From assembly GCF_000737765.1 (NCBI RefSeq), contig NZ_JPRI01000003.1:186001-250000 (forward strand): DNA of 64,000 bases, given 5' to 3'. The stretch's first letter is position 1. Each line of letters opens with the position of its first letter. A program made the translations under genes and the position numbers. Positions 1 through 8,338 of the stretch are shown piece after piece. This stretch comes from Chryseobacterium vrystaatense (lineage in GTDB: Bacteria; Bacteroidota; Bacteroidia; Flavobacteriales; Weeksellaceae). The notes below the pieces were generated by a model, which was not told the origin of the DNA, searched no databases, and was given only the letters and a program-made list of their open reading frames with translations.

Positions 1-73
1 CCTGTGATACTTTTTTTGACGGATCATAAGCTTTAACTGCATGTCTCCATTGTAAATCTTCTATTAATGACAT
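1..73 (-). CDS. Nitroreductase family protein, N-terminal fragment (cut by window edge)
   Basis: An ATG at 73 reading leftward opens 24 codons with no stop before the window edge. The peptide begins MSLIEDLQWRHAVKAYDPSK, which resembles the start of flavobacterial NAD(P)H-dependent nitroreductases of the NfsB type, FMN enzymes that reduce nitro compounds or quinones. It is divergent from the dehydrogenase at 316, so the roughly 240 bp between them should hold two promoters. Only the N-terminus is visible, so the family call rests on this short stretch. Confidence 0.6.
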   Translation of the reverse strand, partial: MSLIEDLQWRHAVKAYDPSKKVSQ

Positions 74-315
74 TTCTATTATTTTAAATTATACTTTTTT
101 TATTTTGGATCATCCTGAAAAATTTCAGTGATGAATTTCTAATGCAAATGTACACTCAATTAAATTGTGTACAATTTAATTTTGATAGATTTAATTTATG
201 ACGATTTTAGAAGAAAGCTAAATAGCGGTGAGGAAAGTAAATTCAGCAGGAATCAGATTTTGTAAGAAATCCTTTAATTGAAACTTTGCAGTAGAATTTT
301 AAACAAAAAAAGACA

Positions 316-1068
316 ATGCAGAGATTTAAAAACAAAGTAGCAGTGATCACTGGCGGAACCAATGGAATGGGATTCGCAACAGCGCAGCGGTTCATCAATG
401 ATGGCGGATATGTGATTATCACAGGCCGAAGCGAAGAGACTTTACGTCAGGCTTTAGAAAAATTGGGCGATCGGGCTTCCGGGATCGTTTCTGACGCTGG
501 CTGTATGAAAGATATAATGAACCTTCAGCATGAAGTGAAAAAATATACAGAAACCATCGATCTCCTTTTTGCCAATGCAGGGTATGGAAAATTTTTCCCT
601 ATTGAACAGGTAGATGAAAATCATTTTGATGAACTTTTCAATATGCTTGTAAAAGGACCTTTCTTTACCGTCCAGCAGATGCTGCCGTTGATGGGAAAAG
701 GAAGCTCCGTTATTTTCAACACCTCCGTGGCCACTGAGATCGCCATGCCTAATTTTTCAATTTATTCTGCTGCAAAATCATCTGTACAATCCTTTATCAA
801 GACGTTCGCTGTAGAACTCACAGAACGCGGAATACGGGTAAACGGCATTAGTCCGGGTCACATTAAAACCAATATTTTTAATAACACAGGATTGAATGCA
901 GAACAAATTGAGCGTGCAGTTCTTGATATTATCCCCACTATTCCTTTTAAAAGACAGGGAGAGCCTGAGGAAATTGCAAGTACAGTTTTATTCCTGGCTT
1001 CTGAAGAGGCTTCTTACATTCATGGAGCCGAAATTAAAGTCGATGCAGGAATTTCTGTGATACGATAA
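316..1068 (+). CDS. SDR family NAD(P)-dependent oxidoreductase
   Basis: A 250-residue classical short-chain dehydrogenase, the usual length for the family. The cofactor-binding TGGTNGMG motif is at residues 12-19, NAG at 87-89, and the catalytic Ser137-Tyr150-Lys154 set is present (YSAAK at 150-154). The C-terminal part has the usual PGHIKT segment and ends with a VDAGISVI tail. Subgroup and substrate cannot be told from sequence. It is transcribed alone, divergent from a nitroreductase, an arrangement often seen for electrophile- or redox-responsive genes, but no regulator is adjacent. A strong hairpin follows the stop codon. Confidence 0.9.
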   Translation: MQRFKNKVAVITGGTNGMGFATAQRFINDGGYVIITGRSEETLRQALEKLGDRASGIVSDAGCMKDIMNLQHEVKKYTETIDLLFANAGYGKFFPIEQVDENHFDELFNMLVKGPFFTVQQMLPLMGKGSSVIFNTSVATEIAMPNFSIYSAAKSSVQSFIKTFAVELTERGIRVNGISPGHIKTNIFNNTGLNAEQIERAVLDIIPTIPFKRQGEPEEIASTVLFLASEEASYIHGAEIKVDAGISVIR

Positions 1069-1070
1069 GC

Positions 1071-1106
1071 CAAAATCCCCATTATCATTGATAATGGGGG
1101 ATTTTG
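1071..1106 (+). terminator. Intrinsic terminator after the SDR gene
   Basis: The arm CAAAATCCCCATTATC (1071-1086) pairs with GATAATGGGGGATTTTG (1090-1106), with a single extra G. A T-run follows only after about 10 nt, so the terminator may be bipartite. Confidence 0.7.
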
Positions 1107-1180
1107 AAGGAAGTAATAATTTTTTTCATCGGCCTGCTTTCAGGTGCAGTATGCTGAGCAAAAAGAAAAATTAATTCAGA

Positions 1181-1492
1181 TCATTGAATTTCATTGACCT
1201 GTTTGATAATATTGGTCTTGTTTTCAATACCTATATTATAGGATTTTCCTTTTTTGTGGCTCTGGGTTGTTTTCTCCAGAAGCCCTTTATAATCTGCTGA
1301 TTTTTTAGACAGGTAAAAGATCTGTGGACTTATTCCGATAGATACACGGGTGAATTCTTCCGGTTTTTCCGGATCTTCAGCGACATTCGTAATGACTGAG
1401 TTATTATACCAGGTCAGGTTCTGTGAACTTGAGCTGCCGGAACAGGATGTGATCATAAATAATACTAATAATAGGTAAGTCCAGATTTTCAT
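1181..1492 (-). CDS. Small putative lipoprotein of unknown function
   Basis: A 103-residue protein that I do not recognise. The N-terminus is a lipoprotein signal: a charged start, a hydrophobic stretch, then the lipobox-like ITSC at residues 14-17 followed by SGSSSS. The remaining 85 or so residues are polar and Lys/Asn-rich, with no motif seen and no further cysteine. It lies 68 bp downstream of the protein-glutaminase gene on the same strand, with a 13-bp perfect hairpin between them. It could be co-transcribed by read-through, or be a separate gene. A role linked to the neighbouring enzyme is possible but is only suggested by proximity. Confidence 0.65.
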   Translation of the reverse strand: MKIWTYLLLVLFMITSCSGSSSSQNLTWYNNSVITNVAEDPEKPEEFTRVSIGISPQIFYLSKKSADYKGLLEKTTQSHKKGKSYNIGIENKTNIIKQVNEIQ

Positions 1493-1508
1493 AGAAAAAA
1501 TATTTAGG

Positions 1509-1550
1509 CAACTCCTGCAATTTAGTGATTATCAGACATTGCAGGAGTTG
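1509..1550 (-). terminator. Perfect 13-bp hairpin downstream of protein-glutaminase
   Basis: CAACTCCTGCAAT (1509-1521) and ATTGCAGGAGTTG (1538-1550) form a perfect stem with a 16-nt loop, 11 bases beyond the protein-glutaminase stop codon. On the minus strand the sequence after it is only moderately T-rich, so this may be a partial terminator or an mRNA-stabilising structure rather than a full stop for the downstream lipoprotein gene. Confidence 0.6.
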
Positions 1551-1560
1551 TATAAGTTAA

Positions 1561-2523
1561 TTAGAATCCACAGCCTCCAACATTTGGTGCTGGTGACGGA
1601 GAACATCCTGAAAGTGAAGAGAATATGGTAAGAACACAATTGGTATTCACTAAATTATTGTCATACAGATAAGAGGCACTGGGGCTTCTGTAGTATACGT
1701 TTCCTGCCGTATTCGCATAAGTGGATACCGATGCAGATCCACAGCTGGTATTGATACATGCATTTCTCCAGGCAGTATCTGTAACTGGTCCGCTTGGGAA
1801 CAGAGATGGATCGATGATTCTTTTTTCTGTAACACCTGCAGCATTTTTATAGCTTACAAGGATCGCAACGTGATAACTCCAGGCAACGCAGCAGGTGCCG
1901 GTTGATGCTTTTAAGTTTCCATATACGAACTGTTTTTCACAGTCATAGCCATTGTTGATCAGAATTTGTCTCATTTTGTGAGCTCTTGCATAGCATCCGT
2001 CTACAGGATATCGGAATGTGATGCATGGGGAAGAAGCTGTAGACGTACCGCAAGCCTGATTTTTGATCAGGGTAAACATGCTGTTTAGGGTAGCTACATT
2101 AGGAAGAACACTTGTTAATTTGCTGCTTTCATTTTTAGCCTCTTTGGTTAAAGCAGATTTAAAAAAGCGGACATCTTCTTCGCTTCCTTTCTCAACTTTT
2201 GCAATCTCATGAGTACCCGGCTTAATGAAAACCTGAATAGGAGATTCGTTTTTTAAAGCTTCTCTGATTAAGCTTACATATTTTTCATTTTCCTGAGTAG
2301 GTTCAATGGTATAAAACTGTGCGGTAACAATAAATGATACTTTCAGAGTGCCATTTTCCTTTTCGATCCCTACCGGGATGGTTTTTCCGAGATCCGTTAA
2401 AGCTTTGTTGCTGGTCTCGTTCTGACCCATCAGCTTTTCGGCGTTGGAGTCTGAGCAGGCATTAAATGACAGAGCTGCCACAAATACCATCATTGATAAC
2501 AAAAAATTTCTCATAATTCTCAT
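1561..2523 (-). CDS. Protein-glutaminase precursor (secreted, EC 3.5.1.44)
   Basis: A 320-residue prepro-enzyme that deamidates glutamine side chains in intact proteins to glutamate, releasing ammonia. From residue 136 on (LTSVLPNVATLN...) it closely matches what I remember of the mature 185-residue Chryseobacterium proteolyticum enzyme. The catalytic triad fits Cys177, His218 and Asp238 (C42, H83, D103 in mature numbering), in the contexts VDGCYARAH, WSYHVA and RIIDPS. Many other Cys residues suit a disulfide-stabilised extracellular protein. Residues 1-22 are a signal sequence ending FNACSDS, a possible weak lipobox; residues 23-135 are the pro-region that keeps the enzyme inactive until cleaved. 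There is a second in-frame ATG at 2514 (MRNFLLS); it lines up with the family start I remember and may be the real one. It appears monocistronic or paired with the small lipoprotein at 1181. Confidence 0.95.
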   Translation of the reverse strand: MRIMRNFLLSMMVFVAALSFNACSDSNAEKLMGQNETSNKALTDLGKTIPVGIEKENGTLKVSFIVTAQFYTIEPTQENEKYVSLIREALKNESPIQVFIKPGTHEIAKVEKGSEEDVRFFKSALTKEAKNESSKLTSVLPNVATLNSMFTLIKNQACGTSTASSPCITFRYPVDGCYARAHKMRQILINNGYDCEKQFVYGNLKASTGTCCVAWSYHVAILVSYKNAAGVTEKRIIDPSLFPSGPVTDTAWRNACINTSCGSASVSTYANTAGNVYYRSPSASYLYDNNLVNTNCVLTIFSSLSGCSPSPAPNVGGCGF

Positions 2524-2772
2524 AATTTGGTGGTTAGTAATAAAATGTATTTATCTAAGTTTTGGTGTGTGTCATTTTTTTAACAAAATATTTACAAAAA
2601 ATAGTTCACTTTAATGTGATATTAAATGTAAGCAAAAATAGGATACTGACAAATTATTTTTACGTAAAAAATCAATTTTCAAGAATATATTTAAATAAAT
2701 CCTCTGTTTTTAGGCTTTGTAGTCTGTTTTTGATATCAATGTATTGATATCTTTTAAGTAATCATAAAAGTA
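2524..2772. other. Intergenic region upstream of protein-glutaminase
   Basis: This very AT-rich stretch of about 250 bp must contain the protein-glutaminase promoter on the minus strand. It has no convincing gene; an open frame on the plus strand at 2562-2747 has the composition of non-coding AT-rich DNA. I could not pick a single confident promoter box. Confidence 0.5.
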
Positions 2773-2802
2773 AAATTCCCGCACATTCAAATGGCGGGAT
2801 TT
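2773..2802 (-). terminator. Terminator at the end of the trp-lipB transcription unit
   Basis: A GC-rich stem, CCCGC (2778-2782) with GCGGG (2794-2798), extended by flanking A/T pairs, lies 40 bp past the lipB stop. On the minus strand it is followed by TTTTACTTTTATG. It is the first strong terminator after the trp genes. Confidence 0.75.
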
Positions 2803-2840
2803 ATTTTATTTAAAGGAATAATCTTTTTGTTTCCGGAATT

Positions 2841-3572
2841 TTAAGCTTTGTAAACAAGTTCAGCACCAAACACCTCTGCAAAATGCGTTCTGATTTTTGC
2901 TTTCAGATCATTGACTTCCTCAGGAGTAAGCTCTCTTTCAAGCTCTCTTTTTAAAGAGGTCACCTGCTTGTCTTTGATTCCGCAAGGAATAATATATTCG
3001 AAATAGCGCATGTCCGTATTGACATTCAGAGCAAAACCATGAAGGGTTACCCATCTTGAAGCTTTTACACCCATCGCGCAGATTTTTCTGGCATAAGGTT
3101 TTCCTACATCCAGCCATACTCCCGTTTCTCCCGGTGAGCGTTCGCCTTTAAGACCGAATTCAGCAATGGCTCTGATGATCACCTCTTCAAGATTTCTCAT
3201 ATACAAATGAATATCTGTAAAAAAGTTTTCAAGATCTAAAATAGGGTAGCCCACGATCTGTCCGAAGCCATGATAAGTGATATCTCCACCACGGTTCACT
3301 TTTACAAAAGTAGCGTCAATCTCTTTCAGCTTGTCAATACCTGCAAGCATATTTTCTTCGTGACCGCTTTTTCCCAAAGTGTACACGTGAGGATGTTCCA
3401 CTAATAAAAAATGATTAGGTGTCGTAATGTGTTCTTCTGCCGGCAAATCACGGTTCTTTATTTTGGTATCAATGATATTTTTCATCAGACTCTCCTGATA
3501 ATCCCAGGCAGGCTGATATTCTTTTATACCCAGATCTTCAAATTCTACTGACTTATTTTGATTTGTATTCAT
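2841..3572 (-). CDS. lipB: Lipoyl(octanoyl) transferase LipB
   Basis: Transfers octanoyl from acyl carrier protein to the lipoyl domains of 2-oxoacid dehydrogenases and the glycine cleavage H protein, the first step of lipoate synthesis. The RGGDITYHG.GQ signature, the catalytic Cys (IIPCG, residue 197 of this start) and the catalytic Lys (MGVKASRWVT, residue 170) are all present. The conserved proline of HGPGQ is a phenylalanine here (HGFGQ), which may be a lineage variant. I chose the ATG at 3572 (243 aa); an ATG at 3614 adds 14 residues rich in basic amino acids that look unlike the family. It follows trpA by 80 bp with no terminator between, so it may be carried on the trp transcript. gcvT, another lipoate-linked function, lies far away at 53621. 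Confidence 0.93.
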   Translation of the reverse strand: MNTNQNKSVEFEDLGIKEYQPAWDYQESLMKNIIDTKIKNRDLPAEEHITTPNHFLLVEHPHVYTLGKSGHEENMLAGIDKLKEIDATFVKVNRGGDITYHGFGQIVGYPILDLENFFTDIHLYMRNLEEVIIRAIAEFGLKGERSPGETGVWLDVGKPYARKICAMGVKASRWVTLHGFALNVNTDMRYFEYIIPCGIKDKQVTSLKRELERELTPEEVNDLKAKIRTHFAEVFGAELVYKA

Positions 3573-3652
3573 ACGCTGATGTCTGTTTTCTTGCAATGGT
3601 TTAGGGAATCGCAATTTCCTGCCATTTTTTAGACATACAAATTTAGTGAATT

Positions 3653-4387
3653 TTAACCTTTTATAGAATGGATAAAATCTATGGCAGCATTCTTCCAGTC
3701 TTTATGATTCAACAGCGCATGCACAAAGGCTGTTCCGATAATTCCGCCATCTGCTTTTTCGGTGACATTTTCAAAATCTTCCTTTGATTTTATTCCGAAA
3801 CCGATCATTACAGGGTTCTTAATGGGAAGGGAAGCAAGCCTTGACAGGTAATTTTCATTTTTCAGGACGGCATTTTCATTTCCGGTGGTGGATGAAGAAC
3901 TTACTGCATACAGAAATCCTGAGCTTAAAGAATCTAAATACAGAATTCTTTCGTCAGAAGTTTCTGGGGTAACCAGAAACGTAAAATTAAGATTATACTT
4001 TTTTAAGATCTGCTGATAATTATTTTCAAATTCAATCGGAGGCAGGTCTGGAATGATCAGCCCTGAAACTCCACTTTCCGAGCATTCACGACAGAATTCT
4101 TCAAATCCGAAACTCAAAACAGGATTGATGTACCCCATTAGAATGATAGGAATATGTATTTCTTCTTTTACTGTTTTTAATTGGGAAAACAGTTTCTCAA
4201 TCGTCATTCCGTTTTGTAAAGCCTGTTCGTGAGCCTGCTGGATCACCGGGCCATCTGCTACCGGATCAGAATAGGGCATTCCGATTTCCATCATATCAGC
4301 ACCCGACTGCTGAATCAGTTTTATAATGTCACCGGTATCTTCCAGTTGCGGAATTCCTGCTGTGAAATATATGTTTAGTTTTTTCAT
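3653..4387 (-). CDS. trpA: Tryptophan synthase alpha subunit
   Basis: Cleaves indole-3-glycerol phosphate to indole and glyceraldehyde 3-phosphate; the indole passes to TrpB. The 244-residue TIM barrel is slightly short for the family. The acid/base Glu34 (DMMEIGMPYSDP) and Asp45 (VADGP) are in place, as are the phosphate-binding loops GFGIKS and GIIGTAFV. It is the last trp gene of the operon, 67 bp after the GNAT-TrpB fusion. The spacer holds two copies of the heptamer TTAGAAG (4404-4417). Confidence 0.95.
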   Translation of the reverse strand: MKKLNIYFTAGIPQLEDTGDIIKLIQQSGADMMEIGMPYSDPVADGPVIQQAHEQALQNGMTIEKLFSQLKTVKEEIHIPIILMGYINPVLSFGFEEFCRECSESGVSGLIIPDLPPIEFENNYQQILKKYNLNFTFLVTPETSDERILYLDSLSSGFLYAVSSSSTTGNENAVLKNENYLSRLASLPIKNPVMIGFGIKSKEDFENVTEKADGGIIGTAFVHALLNHKDWKNAAIDFIHSIKG

Positions 4388-4403
4388 TGTTATAATATAG
4401 ATG

Positions 4404-4417
4404 TTAGAAGTTAGAAG
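4404..4417. repeat. Two TTAGAAG heptamers in the trpB-trpA spacer
   Basis: Two head-to-tail copies of TTAGAAG sit between the fusion gene and trpA. The same unit is repeated five times upstream of trpC at 8253-8287. A related CTAACTTCT lies near 4453 on the other strand. Confidence 0.7.
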
Positions 4418-4454
4418 GAGTTATTATAAATTGGAAGTGCTAAAGGACTAATCT

Positions 4455-6188
4455 CTAACTTCTCATTTCTCTTAAATACGTTTCCATATCCTTATCTCCA
4501 CGTCCACTCAGGCAGATCACGACAATATCATCTTCCTTAAATTTCTTTTTATCTAAAACCGCCAGGGCATGAGAGCTTTCCAGGGCTGGAATGATTCCTT
4601 CCAGTTTTGTCAATTCAAAAGCAGACTGTAAAGCTTCCTCGTCATTGATACTGAAAAATTCAGCCCGTTTTTCCTTAAATAAATGAGCATGGAAAGGCCC
4701 GATTCCCGGATAATCAAGTCCTGCAGAGATAGAGTGGGGCTCGATCACCTGTCCGTCCGTGGTCTGCATAACCAAACTTTTGCTTCCATGGAGTACACCC
4801 AATGTTCCCAGGAAAGTCGTTGCGGCAGATTTCCCTGAATCAACGCCTAATCCTCCTGCTTCCGCAGCAATGATTTTTACCTCTTTTTCCTCTACAAAAT
4901 GATAGAAAGTTCCGGCTGCATTACTTCCTCCACCTACGCAGGCAATCACATAATCAGGGTTTTCTCTTCCAATTTTTTCGTGAAGCTGCTCTCTGATTTC
5001 TTTTGAAATGATGCTTTGGAATCTCGCTACCAGATCGGGAAAAGGGTGAGGACCAACGACGCTTCCTATTACATAATGGGTTGTCACAGGATTATTGATC
5101 CAGTCTCTAAGAGCTTCATTGACTGCGTCTTTCAGTGTTTTTGATCCGGAAGTTGCCGGAATTACTTCTGCACCAAGCATTTTCATTCTTGCTACATTCG
5201 GAGCCTGTCGCTGGATGTCTATTTCACCCATATAAACGATACATTCCAGACCCAGCAGGGCACATGCTGTTGCGGTAGCCACACCATGTTGTCCGGCACC
5301 AGTTTCTGCGATGATCCGGGTTTTACCTAAACGCTTGGCCAAAAGAACCTGCCCTAAGGCATTGTTAATCTTATGTGCTCCCGTATGGTTGAGATCCTCT
5401 CTTTTTAAATAGATTTGAGTATTGTACTTCCGGCTTAGATTTTTAGCAAAATAAAGTGGGGTAGCACGTCCTACATAGTTTTTAAGCAGATCCTGATACT
5501 CATTCTGGAATTCTTCAGATTCTATAATCTCCAAGTAGTTTTTCTGCAGTTCCTCTACATTCGGGTAAAGCATTTCAGGGATAAAAGCACCTCCAAATTC
5601 ACCATAATATCCGTGCTCATCAGGGTTTCTATAATTCATTGTATTTTCTTTAGTCATTAAATAAGCATTGTTTTCCGGGCTAAGCTGTTCAAGAAGTTTC
5701 CGGGTTTCTTCCGATGTATTAAAAATTAAAATATCATCGTCTTCAGAGGCAATCCATCCGTTATCTCCGTTTTCAAGAATAGCTTTAGCCCTGTTTTCTA
5801 AAATTGTAATAGGGCAGCGTTGGTAAAAAGGTCGAAGATCATTCAAACAGAACCCTATAGTTTCAATATTTCTTTGAATCAGATTGTCTTTAAACGCTGC
5901 TGTCAATTGTGATCCATATCCTTGTTTCTTTTGTGCAGAAACCAGTCCAACTGCCTCAGCAAAGGAATACTGTTTGCCTGCGATCTCTAAAACAAAATCA
6001 AAATTGAGTCTTATAACAGCCAATATTTTACCTTCTAAATCCTTTAGGAAATGAAATTCCGAATCTTTAAAAAAAGTGCGGAAATCTGAAGGGCTCATTT
6101 CGTGCCAGTCGGGGAATTCCCAAAGTCTTATTATATGCGCTGTTTCGTGATCCGTCAGCTCATGTGGTTTTTTAATTTGATAATTCAT
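4455..6188 (-). CDS. trpB: GNAT acetyltransferase domain fused to tryptophan synthase beta subunit
   Basis: One uninterrupted 577-residue frame carries two proteins. Residues 1 to about 177 look like a GNAT N-acetyltransferase: the acetyl-CoA loop QKKQGYGS (86-93) follows a VGLVS strand, and FYQRC (121-125) fits the late GNAT strand-helix. Residues 184-577 (394 aa) are a full-length TrpB, starting [19 protein letters not shown], with PLP lysine Lys273 (HTGAHKINN), ETGAGQHG and the phosphate-binding GGGSNA loop. TrpB condenses indole and serine to tryptophan. In-frame ATG codons at 5657 and 5639 could start TrpB alone, so both a fusion and a free TrpB may be made. The frame starts 17 bases inside the preceding gene, which implies translational coupling. 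TrpB is normally a separate protein, so the fusion is unusual. Confidence 0.9.
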   Translation of the reverse strand: MNYQIKKPHELTDHETAHIIRLWEFPDWHEMSPSDFRTFFKDSEFHFLKDLEGKILAVIRLNFDFVLEIAGKQYSFAEAVGLVSAQKKQGYGSQLTAAFKDNLIQRNIETIGFCLNDLRPFYQRCPITILENRAKAILENGDNGWIASEDDDILIFNTSEETRKLLEQLSPENNAYLMTKENTMNYRNPDEHGYYGEFGGAFIPEMLYPNVEELQKNYLEIIESEEFQNEYQDLLKNYVGRATPLYFAKNLSRKYNTQIYLKREDLNHTGAHKINNALGQVLLAKRLGKTRIIAETGAGQHGVATATACALLGLECIVYMGEIDIQRQAPNVARMKMLGAEVIPATSGSKTLKDAVNEALRDWINNPVTTHYVIGSVVGPHPFPDLVARFQSIISKEIREQLHEKIGRENPDYVIACVGGGSNAAGTFYHFVEEKEVKIIAAEAGGLGVDSGKSAATTFLGTLGVLHGSKSLVMQTTDGQVIEPHSISAGLDYPGIGPFHAHLFKEKRAEFFSINDEEALQSAFELTKLEGIIPALESSHALAVLDKKKFKEDDIVVICLSGRGDKDMETYLREMRS

Positions 6189-6696
6189 CAGTTAAAGTGT
6201 TGATAAATTGTATATTATGATTGCGCTGTTGTCTTGTGATCAGTTTTTTATGATGCATTAATTCTATTTTGCTGCTGAGATCAATTAATGTAGCGGTGTC
6301 TATTTTAGATTCATACATCGTAACTGCAATTTCCAGATTGTCTATTAAAAAATAGGGATCTGAACTTTCATAAAGAAGAAATATTTTTGCATAAATCTTA
6401 CCGAGATCATATTTGATATTCGCTTTGACATGACTGTCTAAAAATTTATCAGATATAATCACAAGATAATAGCTGTTCCAGAGACTGATTCTTTCAAAGA
6501 AATATTGGATGTCATTTTCATCAAAGCTTTTCACAATACCAATAAATTCCTGCAGTTGTCCGTCAATGGTCCAGTATTCGGTATCACTGTCATTCTGCGA
6601 AACAAAATTATACAGGGACTGGATTTTTTTATTCCCGAATTTCGGAGGAAATAAGGTTTTGTAGAATGTTTTTTTTAGCAAATGTATATTCATCAT
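6172..6696 (-). CDS. Unknown protein inserted in the trp operon
   Basis: A 174-residue protein that I do not recognise. It has no signal peptide or membrane segment and looks cytoplasmic and helical, rich in aromatic and acidic residues, with repeated Tyr/Phe-Leu helices in the middle (for instance [13 protein letters not shown]) and a C-terminal half resembling a short helical-repeat protein. It sits 49 bp after trpF and overlaps the GNAT-TrpB frame by 17 bases. The gene and the GNAT domain together look like a two-part insert between trpF and trpB, so the two products may work together. The start is the tandem ATG at 6696/6693. Confidence 0.6.
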   Translation of the reverse strand: MMNIHLLKKTFYKTLFPPKFGNKKIQSLYNFVSQNDSDTEYWTIDGQLQEFIGIVKSFDENDIQYFFERISLWNSYYLVIISDKFLDSHVKANIKYDLGKIYAKIFLLYESSDPYFLIDNLEIAVTMYESKIDTATLIDLSSKIELMHHKKLITRQQRNHNIQFINTLTDELSN

Positions 6697-6745
6697 CTGG
6701 GCGTGTATTTTTTTTGTGTTTTGAAACTCATGAAGACTATTTATT

Positions 6746-7432
6746 TTATATAACCTCCTTTGTTTCTTTCGAAATGAATTTTTTTATTTTTTCCAGATCT
6801 TTATTTCCTGGTGCTATCTCAAATTTTGAATTAATGTCTGCCGCAAAAGGTCTGTGGTTCAAAAAACGGATATTTTCAATATTCTCTTCTGAAATTCCAC
6901 CACTCAAAAAGTACGGAACCGGAATATTTATTTCATTCAGGATATTCCAGTCAAATTGTTCCCCCGTTCCTCCGAATGCCTTGCTATCGGTATCGAAAAG
7001 GAAATAATCAACAATTGAGAGGTGAGAATGGATCATGTCTTCTATTTTCTTTGTGGTTTCCTGATCAGTGCTGCCAATTCTGATGACCTTAATAATCTTA
7101 ACGTCTGGCCGTAATTTTTGTTTTAGTTCAGTAATAAAATCTTCATTTTCATCACCGTGAAGCTGAATAAGATTCAAGCCAGCTCTGTCTGCAATATCTG
7201 TAATAGTATCTGTTTTTTCATTGACAAAAACTCCTGTTTTACCGGTGTGGCTGATCTTAGAAATGTCTTCCAGCTTCAGATGATTCAGAACATACCTTGG
7301 AGATTTTTTATAGAAAATAAAGCCAAGAAAATCTGTTTTCAGCGAAATCAACTCCCGGATCTGTTCAGGTTTTGTCAAACCACAGATTTTGAGTTTGTAA
7401 GGCAGATGGCAGGTTTCATATTTCAGGTTCAT
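6746..7432 (-). CDS. trpF: Phosphoribosylanthranilate isomerase
   Basis: Performs the Amadori rearrangement of phosphoribosylanthranilate to CdRP. This 228-residue TIM barrel has the catalytic Cys17 in KICGLTKPEQ, the general acid Asp in FDTDSKAFGGTG and the phosphate-binding FLSGGIS. About 10 residues precede the first strand, slightly more than usual. It lies 41 bp after trpC in the operon. Confidence 0.94.
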   Translation of the reverse strand: MNLKYETCHLPYKLKICGLTKPEQIRELISLKTDFLGFIFYKKSPRYVLNHLKLEDISKISHTGKTGVFVNEKTDTITDIADRAGLNLIQLHGDENEDFITELKQKLRPDVKIIKVIRIGSTDQETTKKIEDMIHSHLSIVDYFLFDTDSKAFGGTGEQFDWNILNEINIPVPYFLSGGISEENIENIRFLNHRPFAADINSKFEIAPGNKDLEKIKKFISKETKEVI

Positions 7433-7473
7433 ATCCTATTATTTAGCTTTTAATTCGTGCATTTTACTAATCA

Positions 7474-8247
7474 TTACATCATCAAAGTAAATTCTTCAAA
7501 CGCCCTGGCCGGATCTTCATTCCTCATAAAATATTCTCCCATCAGAAATCCGTCAAATCCTTTTTCCTTCAAGTATTTAAAGTCTTCTATATTGTAAATA
7601 CCGCTTTCTGCTACAGATAAAACCTCCTTGGGAAGTAAATCTTTTAACTGTACAGAATGCTGAAGGTCAACTTTAAAGTCTTTTAAATTTCTATTGTTAA
7701 TTCCCACCAGATCAATTTCAGCATTACAATGTCTTAATTCTTCTTCTGTATGGATTTCCAGCAGAACCTCGAGATCAAGATTGTGAGCCAGTTCTGTAAA
7801 TTCCTGAACCTGACCAGGAGAAAGGCATGCCGCAATCAGCAAAACAGCATCTGATCCGATACTTTTAGCTTCATAAAACTGATACTCATCAACCATAAAA
7901 TCCTTTCTTAGGATTGGAATATTGATATGCTTTCTTACATTCAGGATATCATCAAAATCTCCTCCAAAAAAATCTCTGTCCGTAAGAATTGAAATTCCTG
8001 ATGCTCCGAAACGTTCATAGGCAGCCACTACGTCCAACGGTTGAACCTGATCATTGATGATTCCTTTTGAAGGGGATTTCCTTTTAAATTCAGCAATAAT
8101 GCCGCTTTTATTTTTTACGGATTCTTTCAGTGAAAAACTTTTTCGTGCGAAAAGCTCTGAATTCCTCAGTTGTTCAATAGAAACCTTAGCTTTTGAAACA
8201 GTAATTTCCTCTTTTTTCCTTGCAATAATTGTATCGAGTATAGTCAT
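7474..8247 (-). CDS. trpC: Indole-3-glycerol phosphate synthase
   Basis: Closes the indole ring by decarboxylating CdRP. Its 257 residues are the normal single-domain length; it is not fused to TrpF as it is in enterobacteria. Signature segments in order are IIAEFKRKSPSKG (catalytic Lys), ILTDRDFFGG, ILRKDFMVDEYQ (catalytic Lys), LLEIHTEEEL, VGINNRNLKDF and VAESGI. Five TTAGAAG repeats lie directly upstream of the start codon. Confidence 0.95.
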   Translation of the reverse strand: MTILDTIIARKKEEITVSKAKVSIEQLRNSELFARKSFSLKESVKNKSGIIAEFKRKSPSKGIINDQVQPLDVVAAYERFGASGISILTDRDFFGGDFDDILNVRKHINIPILRKDFMVDEYQFYEAKSIGSDAVLLIAACLSPGQVQEFTELAHNLDLEVLLEIHTEEELRHCNAEIDLVGINNRNLKDFKVDLQHSVQLKDLLPKEVLSVAESGIYNIEDFKYLKEKGFDGFLMGEYFMRNEDPARAFEEFTLMM

Positions 8248-8252
8248 GTTTT

Positions 8253-8287
8253 TTAGAAGTTAGAAGTTAGAAGTTAGAAGTTAGAAG
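8253..8287. repeat. Five tandem TTAGAAG heptamers upstream of trpC
   Basis: Five exact copies of the 7-bp unit occupy 8253-8287, starting 5 bp upstream of the trpC ATG, in the trpD-trpC spacer. On the mRNA they read CTTCTAA repeats. A 7-bp unit is not a multiple of three, but the array is outside the reading frames, so copy-number change would alter only the spacer length. Confidence 0.9.
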
Positions 8288-8338
8288 TGACCGAAAGTAT
8301 CTAATACTTTTCAACAGCAGTCTTCATCATTAGTAGTA

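Noticed and set aside
2562..2747. 61-codon frame upstream of protein-glutaminase
   Set aside because: Rich in Phe, Tyr, Ile and Lys as expected for AT-rich non-coding DNA, with no domain and no upstream signal.
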